From NCBI GenBank assembly GCA_016705545.1, contig JADIYA010000003.1:79931-143930 (forward strand): a DNA stretch of 64,000 nt, given 5' to 3'. How positions within the stretch are numbered: position 1 is the stretch's first letter; the number at the start of each line of letters is the position of its first letter. Positions 1 through 6,944 of the stretch are shown here, one piece after another. This DNA comes from Flavobacteriales bacterium (GTDB lineage: Bacteria > Bacteroidota > Bacteroidia > Flavobacteriales_F > PHOS-HE28). Both the position numbers and the translations under genes were made by a program. The notes beneath the pieces were generated by a model. It saw only the letters and a program-made list of their open reading frames with translations, searched no databases and had not been told where the DNA came from.

Positions 1-171
1 GGCACCGAGCCGAACCTCAACTACGCCGTGATCGATGCGAGCGGGCGGATCGTGCTCGCAGGTCGTGCGGTGAATGGCAAGCTGGAGGTGCGGTCACTCA
101 GCCCCGGGGCGTATGTGCTGCAGGTGATGGAGGCAGATGTCGTGCGGTCAGCGAGGTTCGTGAAGAAATAG
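1..171 (+). CDS. C-terminal end of a T9SS type A sorting-domain protein (partial)
   Basis: The first 56 codons of the window are the 3' end of a gene that starts upstream. The peptide has the beta-strand pattern of a type A T9SS C-terminal sorting domain: a 'YAVIDASGRIVLAG' strand, then 'SLSPGAYVLQV', ending in a basic 'RFVKK' before TAG. In this family the domain directs a periplasmic precursor through the type IX secretion system and is usually cleaved at the surface. The cargo part lies outside the window, so the function is unknown. A gene-free gap of about 90 bases separates it from the convergent M1 peptidase gene. Recognition rests only on this short C-terminal pattern. Confidence 0.75.
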   Translation, partial: GTEPNLNYAVIDASGRIVLAGRAVNGKLEVRSLSPGAYVLQVMEADVVRSARFVKK

Positions 172-258
172 CCTCCCGGAACACCATGGCAGTGGGGCTG
201 TCTTGGTGCTGCCGTTAGTGCGCTTCAGTGCCGATGGCAGGGACGCGAGCCTGTGCGC

Positions 259-2636
259 TCACTTCCCCTTCATCTCCCCACCCGTCATCCGGTTCCGCTC
301 CATCTGCATCGGGTTCGGCTGGCGCCATTCGCGCTCGCGCTCTTTGAAGACATCGAAACGCGTGGGCACCATGCGCGGTGGCCAGCTGTTGTTGTTCAGG
401 TCGCAGTCGGCGGTTTCGAGCAAGGGATCGAGCACAACGCTCTTCACCTCCTTGCGCTTCACGAAGACCTTGCTCACTTCATCGCTCGTGCGCCAGATCT
501 CGGCGGGGATGCGCTCCACTTCCTTGGCGCCGTCAGCGTACTCCCATTCCAGGATCACGGGCATCACCAGGCCGCCGATATTCTTGAACGATAGCTCATA
601 CAGATGCAGGTCCTCGTTGAGCAGCCCCAACTCTTCGGGCTTGAGGCTCTTCTTCCACTTCTCATAGGCGGCGATTTCGCGCTCGGTAGCTGTGAGCGGA
701 TCGAAGCTGTTGTAGAAGTCGCGCGTGGCGGGGTCCCGGTCCACCACGAAATCGAGCTTCGCGTCGATGTTGCGCTGGCGGCTGATATCAGGCACTTCGC
801 GGGCCTTCTCCTCTCGCTTCGCTTTCTCGGCCAGTAGAGGGTCTCGCGGCGATAAGCGCTTATAGCGGAGGTTCGCGAGCTCGATGTCCACATGGTCGGT
901 GGTGTAGAACCAGCCCCGCCAGAACCAGTCGAGGTCCACGCCGCTGGCATCCTCCATGCTGCGGAAGAAATCGGCGGGCGTGGGGTGCTTGAATTTCCAG
1001 CGCTCGCAATAGGTCTTGAAGGCGTGGTCGAAGAGCTCGCGGCCCATGACGGTCTCGCGCAGGATGTTGAGCGCCGTGCAAGGCTTGCCGTAGGCGTTGT
1101 TGCCGAACTGCGTGATGCTCTCGCTGTTGGTCATGATGGGCTCGATGCGCGCCTTCACCTTGTCGGGCGCGGCGTTCGGATCGCCCTTCATGTAATCGAC
1201 GATGTTGCGGGGCTTGCCGCGCCAGCTGGGGTAGTCCTTGTCCCACTCCTGCTCGGTGAGGTATTGCACGAAGGTGTTGAGGCCCTCATCCATCCATGTC
1301 CACTGCCGCTCATCGGAGTTGATGATCATGGGGAAGAAGTTGTGCCCCACCTCATGCGTGATCACGCCGATCATGCCATACTTGGTGCGCTCGCTGTAGG
1401 TGCCGTCCTTCTCGGGGCGCCCGCCGTTGAAGCAGATCATCGGATACTCCATGCCGATACGGTCGGTGTGGACGCTGATGGCCACGGGGTAGATGTAGTC
1501 CGCCGTGAACTTGCTGTAGGTCTTGATCGTGTGCGCGACGACCTTGGTGCTATACTGCTCCCAGAGCGGATTGCCCTCCTTGGAGTAGTAGCTCATGCAG
1601 AGCACGTTATTGGTCTTCACCGGCTGGTTCATCGCGTCCCAGATGAACTTGCGGCTGCTGGCGAAGGCCACGTCACGCACGTTCTTGCTCTTGAACACCC
1701 AGGTCTTGGTGCCGCTGCTTCGCTCCTTCTCGTTGTCCAGCGCTTCCTGCGGCGTGACGATCATCACCGGCTTGTCGCTGGTGCGCGCCTGCGCCAAGCG
1801 CTTCTGTTGCGTTGAGGTGAGCACTGCGGATGCGTTCGCCCACTCGCCGGTTGCCGCCACGATGTGATCGCTGGGCGCGGTGATGCTGGAGTGTAGTCGC
1901 CGAAGTCGAGGGTGAATTCGCCCTGGCCGAGGAACTGCTTGTGCATCCAGCCGCTGTAATCCATGTACGCGGCCATGCGCGGGTAGAAGTGCGCGATGGT
2001 GTAGATGTAGTTGTCCTCGTCGGGGAAATACTCGTAGCCGCCACGGCCGCCCCACTTCATGCGGTCGTTGATCCAATTCCACCACTCCACCTTGAAGCTG
2101 AAGGTGGCGCCGGGCGCGAGCGGCTTTGGCAGGTCGATGCGCATCATGGTCTTATTGATCGTGTACTTCAGCTTGCCGCCGCCCGCATCGGTGACGCTGG
2201 TTATCTTGTATCCGCCCTCGAAGGGATTCACCCACTTGTCCACTTGCGAGAGGCTCACACTATCGCCCAGGGTTCCGGTGCGGATGGCATTCGCGTCGCT
2301 GTTCGGCTCGAAGATGTTCTGGTCAAGTTGCAGCCAGAGGTACTCGAGTCTGTCCGGTGATTGGTTGTGGTAAGTGATGGTTTCGCGGCCCGTCAGCTTC
2401 GGGAGCACGCCTTCGCTCGCCTTCGGCTCGGTGATCTCGACATGGATGTCGTAATCGGCCTTCATTTGCCAATATGCGTGGCCGGGGGCTCCGCTGGCCG
2501 TGCGTTGCTCGTTGGGCGTAGGGAGTTCCTGATCGAGCTGGCGGAATTTATCGCGGCCGTAGCGGGGGGAGTCTTGGGCGGGCGAAACCAGGGCGGCCAA
2601 TACGCCAATGATCCAAAGGGTGTGCTTGATGAGCAT
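259..2636 (-). CDS. M1-family zinc metallopeptidase, interrupted by one frameshift
   Basis: This is a secreted or periplasmic gluzincin aminopeptidase-like protein. It starts at the ATG ending at 2636 with signal-peptide-like 'MLIKHTLWIIGVLAALVSPA'. The N-terminal beta domain reads cleanly to 'LDFGDY' near 1893, then the frame changes and resumes at 'ITAPSDHIVAATGEW'. The rest carries the zinc site 'HEVGHNFF' with the downstream Glu in 'WMDEGLN', and a substrate-binding strand 'YPMICFNGG' where classical M1 enzymes have GAMEN. The span is 2378 nt, one short of a multiple of three, so restoring one base gives about 792 residues. That length and the intact active site suggest a consensus error or a very recent lesion. 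A TACTTTCG box lies four bases before the ATG. A second M1 gene is at 37091-40135. Confidence 0.85.
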
Positions 2637-2640
2637 TGGG

Positions 2641-2648
2641 CGAAAGTA
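2641..2648 (-). promoter_or_regulatory. Bacteroidota -7 box (TACTTTCG) of the M1 peptidase gene
   Basis: The minus-strand TACTTTCG matches the Bacteroidota TAnnTTTG -7 element at seven of eight positions. Only four bases (CCCA) separate it from the ATG at 2636. If it is used, transcription starts at or next to the start codon and the mRNA is leaderless or nearly so. Other genes in the window show the same spacing. Confidence 0.5.
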
Positions 2649-2701
2649 GAACGCGGTTGCATGCCGATGTGCGGTCGGCACCGATGGCGAACTTTGTCCC
2701 G

Positions 2702-3184
2702 ATGAAGTCCTTGCTCCTTGCCGTCGTACTTTCCAGCGCCTTCGCGCCTCACGACTTCTTCGTCTCAATCCTCACCATCCGTCACAAGCCGGAGACGCGC
2801 ACCCTCGACCTAACCTGGCGCATCACCGCGCACGACATAGAGCATGCCCTTTCAACACGGGGCGCACTGAAGCTGGGTTCCGCCAACGAGCACCCGAAGG
2901 CGGACAGCCTGCTGAACCGCTACTGCATGGAGCACTTGACGCTCTTCCAAGAGGACAAGCAGATGAACTGGAAGTGGGTTGGGAAGGAGCTCGACGGCGA
3001 AACCCTGTACTGCTACCTGCAGGTGGAAGGCGTGAGTGCACCGAAGGACCTCATTGTCTCGAACACACTCTTACAGGATGTCTTCGCCGAGCAGCAGAAC
3101 CTGGTGCATGTGGAGGGGGCGAAATTGCCGACACGATCGCATACGTTCGTGAAAGGGAGTTCGGCGCATAAGTTCACGTGGTGA
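2702..3184 (+). CDS. Small exported DUF6702-like protein
   Basis: A protein of 160 residues with an N-terminal signal segment, 'MKSLLLAVVLSSAFA', followed directly by 'HDFFVSILTIRHKPETRTL'. The HxFxVS.T.I opening and the 'ITAHDIEHAL' continuation resemble the DUF6702 family of small exported Bacteroidota proteins. No biochemical function is known for it. I chose the ATG at 2702 because it begins the signal peptide; longer in-frame starts overlap the control region of the divergent M1 gene. The stop codon overlaps the start of nth (TGATG), so the two are probably cotranscribed. The family assignment is by pattern memory. Confidence 0.65.
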   Translation: MKSLLLAVVLSSAFAPHDFFVSILTIRHKPETRTLDLTWRITAHDIEHALSTRGALKLGSANEHPKADSLLNRYCMEHLTLFQEDKQMNWKWVGKELDGETLYCYLQVEGVSAPKDLIVSNTLLQDVFAEQQNLVHVEGAKLPTRSHTFVKGSSAHKFTW

Positions 3185-3819
3185 TGACGCGCAAGGAAAA
3201 GGCGGAATTCGTAGCGAAGAAGCTCGCGGAACTCTACCCGCGCACGACCATCCCCCTGAACCACGAGGATCCGTACACGCTGCTCGTGGCCGTGGTGCTC
3301 AGCGCGCAATGCACGGACAAGAAGGTGAACGAGATCACGCCGCTGCTCTTCGCCAGAGCACGCACGCCGCAGCAGATGGTGAAGCTGAGCGTGCAAGAGA
3401 TCGAGGACATCATCCGGCCCTGCGGATTGGCGCCAGCGAAATCGAAGGGGATCTACGGCCTATCGCGGGTCATTCTTGATGAGCATGGTGGCAAGGTGCC
3501 GAACACTCTGGCCGAACTAGAAGCGCTTCCATCCGTTGGCCACAAGACCGCAAGTGTCGTGATGGTGCAAGCCTTCGGCGTACCGGCCTTCCCGGTGGAT
3601 ACGCACATCCACCGCCTCGCATGGCGTTGGACCTTGAGCACCGGCAAGAGCGTGGAGCACACCGAAGCCGACCTGAAGAGGCTCTACCCCGAGGACCAAT
3701 GGGCCGACCTGCATCTGCGCATCATCTACTTCGGCCGCGAGCATTGTCCGGCGAAGGGCCATGATCCGCGCAAGTGCCCCATTTGCAATGTGATCGGGAG
3801 GAAGGAGCTGTTCGACTGA
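3184..3819 (+). CDS. nth: Endonuclease III-like DNA glycosylase/AP lyase
   Basis: Base-excision repair enzyme of the HhH-GPD superfamily, 211 residues. It removes oxidised pyrimidines and nicks abasic sites. The helix-hairpin-helix 'LPSVGHKTASVV' contains the catalytic Lys, followed by 'FPVDTHIHRLAWR' with the catalytic Asp. The canonical C-x6-C-x2-C-x5-C iron-sulfur cluster is not present. The C-terminus has only three cysteines (about residues 188, 198 and 201, spacing C-x9-C-x2-C) and ends in 'IGRKELFD', an ending I associate with cluster-less Bacteroidota homologues. The ATG at 3184 shares one base with the upstream stop codon. It is followed 12 bases later by the acyltransferase gene, so a four-gene run to 5714 is plausible. 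Confidence 0.9.
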   Translation: MTRKEKAEFVAKKLAELYPRTTIPLNHEDPYTLLVAVVLSAQCTDKKVNEITPLLFARARTPQQMVKLSVQEIEDIIRPCGLAPAKSKGIYGLSRVILDEHGGKVPNTLAELEALPSVGHKTASVVMVQAFGVPAFPVDTHIHRLAWRWTLSTGKSVEHTEADLKRLYPEDQWADLHLRIIYFGREHCPAKGHDPRKCPICNVIGRKELFD

Positions 3820-3831
3820 TCTTCGTGGCCG

Positions 3832-4707
3832 ATGAGCGCCGTCGGCTACTACCTCGCATTGCCCTTCCTGTACGGCATCGCCCTCCTCCCCTTCCCGCTC
3901 CTGTACCTCTTAAGCGACTTCACGTGCCTGCTCCTCTTCGGCCTGATCGGGTACCGCAAAGAGGTGGTGCTCACCAACCTGCGCAAGAGCTTCCCAGAAA
4001 AGAACGAAGCAGAGATCAGGGCCATCGCGAAACGCTTCTACCGCTGGTTTTGCGACCTCACCTTGGAAACGCTGAAGACATTGACGATATCGCCCGATGC
4101 GGTAAGGTCAAGAGTGAACTTCCCCGGCGCGGGTGTGTTCCGGTCATTCGCGGAGAAGAAACAGAGCGTGATCATCGTCATGGGCCATTACGGCAATTGG
4201 GAACTGGCCGGCGCGCGCTTCGCGGTTGAGCCTGGGCTTCATCAGCTCTATGTCATCTACCATCCGCTGCAGAATCCGCATTTCGAGCGGCTCATCGTGC
4301 ACATGCGCACCCGGCTGGGCAACCGGCTCTATGCCATGCAAGAGACCTTCAAGGGCATGGTGCGCGACCGGCAGCTGCTCACGGCCACCGCCTTCATCGC
4401 TGACCAGACGCCTTCGCCGGAGCGGGCCTATTGGACCGAATTCCTCAACCAGGACACCCCCGTGTTCACAGGTACAGGCGTGATCGCCAAGAAGTTGGGC
4501 TATCCGGTAGTATACCTCAGCATCCAGCAATCCAAGCGCGGGCACTACGAGATGCACGCTGAAGTGCTGGTTCCTGATCCGAAATCGATGTCCGAGAATG
4601 ACATCAATCAGCTCCATACCGATCGTTTGCAACGGGACATCCGTCAGAAGCCCGACCTTTGGCTCTGGACACACCGCAGATGGAAGCACCGGCGACCCCC
4701 CGCGTAA
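3832..4707 (+). CDS. LpxL/HtrB-family lipid A acyltransferase
   Basis: A protein of 291 residues of the lysophospholipid acyltransferase (LpxL/LpxM/HtrB) superfamily, which transfers a secondary acyl chain to the lipid A precursor at the inner membrane. An N-terminal hydrophobic stretch (about residues 5-40) anchors it. The catalytic H-x5-E motif is seen in 'GHYGNWEL', and a later 'DQTPSPE' motif matches the family's conserved block before the hydrophobic binding ruler. The 3' end overlaps the following desaturase gene by 28 bases, indicating translational coupling. Other lipid A genes in the window are lpxC/fabZ, lpxA and the LpxH-like gene, but they lie in separate transcription units. Which acyl position it modifies cannot be told from sequence. 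Confidence 0.85.
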   Translation: MSAVGYYLALPFLYGIALLPFPLLYLLSDFTCLLLFGLIGYRKEVVLTNLRKSFPEKNEAEIRAIAKRFYRWFCDLTLETLKTLTISPDAVRSRVNFPGAGVFRSFAEKKQSVIIVMGHYGNWELAGARFAVEPGLHQLYVIYHPLQNPHFERLIVHMRTRLGNRLYAMQETFKGMVRDRQLLTATAFIADQTPSPERAYWTEFLNQDTPVFTGTGVIAKKLGYPVVYLSIQQSKRGHYEMHAEVLVPDPKSMSENDINQLHTDRLQRDIRQKPDLWLWTHRRWKHRRPPA

Positions 4708-5714
4708 CCGTGAAGCACACCGGCGAGCGCAAGGATCTGATCCTTGCCACACGGCCCTTTGCGCTGGAGCAACGCGCCAGGAGTTGGATGCACCTCTTTG
4801 TTTCGGTGGTCGTCACCGCGGGCTGCTACATCGGCACCGTCTATTTCGACCCGCTCTGGAGCAAGGCCGCATTCGGGGTGCTCACGGGTCTAGCGCTCGT
4901 GCGCCTCTTCATCCTGTACCACGACCACCAGCACAAGAGCATCCTCAACCGCAGCAAGCCGGCTGATGCCTTCTTCTGGTTCTTCGGCATGTGGATGCTC
5001 AGTCCGCCCAGCATCTGGAAGCGCAGCCACGACCACCATCACAAGCACAACTGCAAGCTCTACACGAGCAGCATCGGCTCCTTCCCCGTGGTGACCGTGG
5101 AGAAGTACAAGTCCCTGACGCGCGGCGAGCGCTTCGCTTACAACTTCATCCGCAGTCCTTTCGCCATCGGGTTCGGTTACGTGTTCGTCTTCATCATCGG
5201 CATGTGCCTAAACAGCTTCATCAGCAATCGCGGAAGGCATTGGGATAGCCTCATCACCTTGGTCTTCCACAGCGCACTGGGGTTCGCCACCTGGTGGTTC
5301 CTAGGCTGGGAGAACCTCGTCTTCGCCTTCTTCCTCCCTTACCTGGTCACCTTCGCGCTAGGGAGCTACCTCTTTTACGCGCAGCACAATTTCCCCGGGA
5401 CCGTCTTCGCCGACAAGGATGGATGGAGCTATGTGAAGGCCGCGCTCGATAGCAGCAGCTACATGAAGATGAACCCGGTGCTGCAGTGGTTCACCGGCAA
5501 CATCGGCTTTCACCACGTCCATCACCTTAACGCCCATATCCCCTTCTACCGTTTGCCGGAGGCCCACCGGGCCATACCAGAGCTGCGCGAAAAAGCCAAG
5601 CGCACCAGCCTTTGGCCTTGGGATATCGTTGCGTGCTTCCGCCTGAAGGCTTGGGACCCTGCTTTGCAGCGCATGGTATCCCGCCGCGAACTGAGGCATC
5701 AGCTACGCCACTGA
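4680..5714 (+). CDS. Membrane fatty acid desaturase
   Basis: An integral membrane di-iron desaturase of 344 residues. All three histidine boxes are present: 'HDHQH' near residue 87, 'HDHHHKHN' near 118, and 'HHVHH' near 280. They bind the two irons that introduce a double bond into an acyl chain. Four or more hydrophobic segments lie between the boxes. I chose the ATG at 4680; an alternative TTG at 4659 would lengthen the overlap with the acyltransferase gene. The overlap links membrane lipid unsaturation with lipid A acylation in one transcript. The family also contains beta-carotene hydroxylases and ketolases, so the exact substrate is uncertain. A strong hairpin follows at 5718-5743. Confidence 0.85.
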   Translation: MEAPATPRVTVKHTGERKDLILATRPFALEQRARSWMHLFVSVVVTAGCYIGTVYFDPLWSKAAFGVLTGLALVRLFILYHDHQHKSILNRSKPADAFFWFFGMWMLSPPSIWKRSHDHHHKHNCKLYTSSIGSFPVVTVEKYKSLTRGERFAYNFIRSPFAIGFGYVFVFIIGMCLNSFISNRGRHWDSLITLVFHSALGFATWWFLGWENLVFAFFLPYLVTFALGSYLFYAQHNFPGTVFADKDGWSYVKAALDSSSYMKMNPVLQWFTGNIGFHHVHHLNAHIPFYRLPEAHRAIPELREKAKRTSLWPWDIVACFRLKAWDPALQRMVSRRELRHQLRH

Positions 5715-5717
5715 ATG

Positions 5718-5743
5718 GAAGAAGCCCCTCGTGGGGCCTCTTC
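5718..5743. terminator. Hairpin terminator between convergent genes
   Basis: An 11-base stem with one mismatch (gaagaagcccc / ggggcctcttc) and a TCGT loop begins three bases after the desaturase stop. It lies before the stop of the small gene on the other strand, so it probably ends transcription in both directions. No long T-run follows. Confidence 0.6.
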
Positions 5744-5760
5744 AATCCCGGCGTTCCGGT

Positions 5761-5925
5761 TCAGTTCAGAACCAGATGCACTTCACCGAGCGGCGGTGCC
5801 TCTACGGCCTGGACAGCCTTGGAATAACCCAAGATCAACTGGATCGTGGATTCCTTGGGGCCTAGGGCAGCGGGGGGCATCGGTCGGTTGCGAGGGTACT
5901 TACGGCGAAGGGTAGTGTTGGCCAT
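5761..5925 (-). CDS. Small 54-residue protein of unknown function
   Basis: A short reading frame, ATG to TGA, encoding a basic N-terminus 'MANTTLRRKYPRNRPMPPAA' followed by 'LGPKESTIQLILGYSKA' and a hydrophobic C-terminal tail. The composition is protein-like and not typical of a chance frame: a basic, Pro-rich head, then an amphipathic helix. It fills the gap between the hairpin at 5718-5743 and the sigma factor's terminator. I have a vague memory of similar short proteins in other Bacteroidota but cannot name a family. There is no signal peptide or membrane segment. Its downstream neighbour on the same strand is the hairpin, so it would be a single-gene transcript. Confidence 0.55.
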   Translation of the reverse strand: MANTTLRRKYPRNRPMPPAALGPKESTIQLILGYSKAVQAVEAPPLGEVHLVLN

Positions 5926-5992
5926 CGGCTCGGATTAGGTGGTTTCGATGCTGTCTGAACGGAAGCTTGCCCCGCCGTATTGCATAGGCCCG

Positions 5993-6028
5993 GAAAAAGT
6001 GCGGCGGGCACCCTTCGGAGCCCGCCGC
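5993..6028 (-). terminator. Intrinsic terminator of the sigma factor gene
   Basis: A perfect nine-base stem, GCGGCGGGC / GCCCGCCGC (6001-6009 with 6020-6028), is followed on the minus strand by ACTTTTTCC. It lies 40 bases downstream of the sigma factor stop and has the form of a rho-independent terminator. Confidence 0.75.
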
Positions 6029-6067
6029 TCATATGGAATCCGGTCTCGCCAGGCACACCGGGGGGGC

Positions 6068-6679
6068 CTAGGCCCGCTCCAGCGCGATTTCGTGCTTGTC
6101 GATCATCTTCCGCATGTTGATCAGGGCATAGCGCATGCGTCCCAGCGCGGTATTGATGCTCACGTCCGTGTGCTCGGCAATCTCCTTGAAGCTCATGTTC
6201 AGGTAGGTGCGCATGATCACCACCTCACGCTGTTCATCGGGCAAATGGTCGATCAGCTTGCGCACATCCTCATCGACCTGCACGTTCACCAGGCTCTGTT
6301 CAGCGTTCTTGCCCGGCTGTTGCATGGCGGCGAACACATCATGGTCGTCCTTGCTGCGCACCAGCGGCATCTTCTTGTTCCGGCGGAATTGATCGATGAC
6401 CAGGTTGTGCGCGATACGGAGCACCCAAGGCAGGAACTTGCCTTCCTCGTTGTATTTCCCCGCCTTCAGGTGGTGTACCACCTTGATGAAGGTCTCTTGG
6501 AACAGGTCCTCGGTGAGCTCGCGGTCGCGCACCAGCAGGTAGATGTGGCTCCACACCTTCCGCTTGTGGCGGTGCAGGAGTGTCTCGAAGGCCGATTCCT
6601 GGCCGTTGAGGTAAAGTTGGACGAGCTCTTGGTCGTCGATGGAAACCGCCGCCTTGGCGAACGTGCGCTTGGATAGCAT
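6068..6679 (-). CDS. RNA polymerase sigma factor, ECF-like sigma-70 family
   Basis: A sigma factor of 203 residues with region 2 ('DLFQETFIKVV' core-binding helix, then 'FLPWVLRIAHNLVIDQFRR' for -10 recognition) and region 4 ('MSFKEIAEHTDVSINTALGR' helix-turn-helix). There is no region 1.1 or 3, so it is of the ECF type. No anti-sigma factor gene adjoins it, so it may be controlled at the level of expression. An acidic Gln-rich linker separates the two regions. The gene is monocistronic, with a TATATTTG promoter box about 190 bases upstream and a strong terminator downstream. It is divergent from uvrA, but that alone does not prove a DNA-damage role. Confidence 0.9.
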   Translation of the reverse strand: MLSKRTFAKAAVSIDDQELVQLYLNGQESAFETLLHRHKRKVWSHIYLLVRDRELTEDLFQETFIKVVHHLKAGKYNEEGKFLPWVLRIAHNLVIDQFRRNKKMPLVRSKDDHDVFAAMQQPGKNAEQSLVNVQVDEDVRKLIDHLPDEQREVVIMRTYLNMSFKEIAEHTDVSINTALGRMRYALINMRKMIDKHEIALERA

Positions 6680-6868
6680 GGCCTTACCCGTTTTGGTCCG
6701 TGATGGATCGAGAACGTCAGGGTAGAGGTCTGGCTATCGGCTGTGGCGGTTTGGTTGATGTGGCCCGGAAAGGGCTTCGGATGAACGCAGGATAGACGCC
6801 TAACGGGGGAGAAACGTTGCCTACTTGTGGTTATTGCTTGAACCCGGAAAATTGCCTTTCTGCGGTTC

Positions 6869-6876
6869 CAAATATA
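6869..6876 (-). promoter_or_regulatory. TAnnTTTG promoter box for the sigma factor
   Basis: The minus-strand TATATTTG is a perfect match to the Bacteroidota -7 consensus. It lies in the divergent region between the sigma factor gene and uvrA. It would leave a leader of about 185 bases upstream of the sigma factor ATG, which I did not interpret further. Confidence 0.5.
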
Positions 6877-6908
6877 GGCCCACTCCCACGCACCGCTGGA
6901 CCGGGGGC

Positions 6909-6916
6909 TAATTTCG
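6909..6916 (+). promoter_or_regulatory. Probable uvrA promoter box (TAATTTCG)
   Basis: The plus-strand TAATTTCG matches TAnnTTTG at seven of eight positions and ends 28 bases before the uvrA start. The same T-to-C change at the seventh position occurs in most boxes seen in this window. Confidence 0.4.
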
Positions 6917-6944
6917 TCGCCCCTTTCCCCAGCCCTACCGCCCC

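Noticed and set aside
6830..6870. Possible tRNA T-arm (GGGTTCAAGC on the minus strand)
   Set aside because: No acceptor stem or anticodon arm can be drawn around it.
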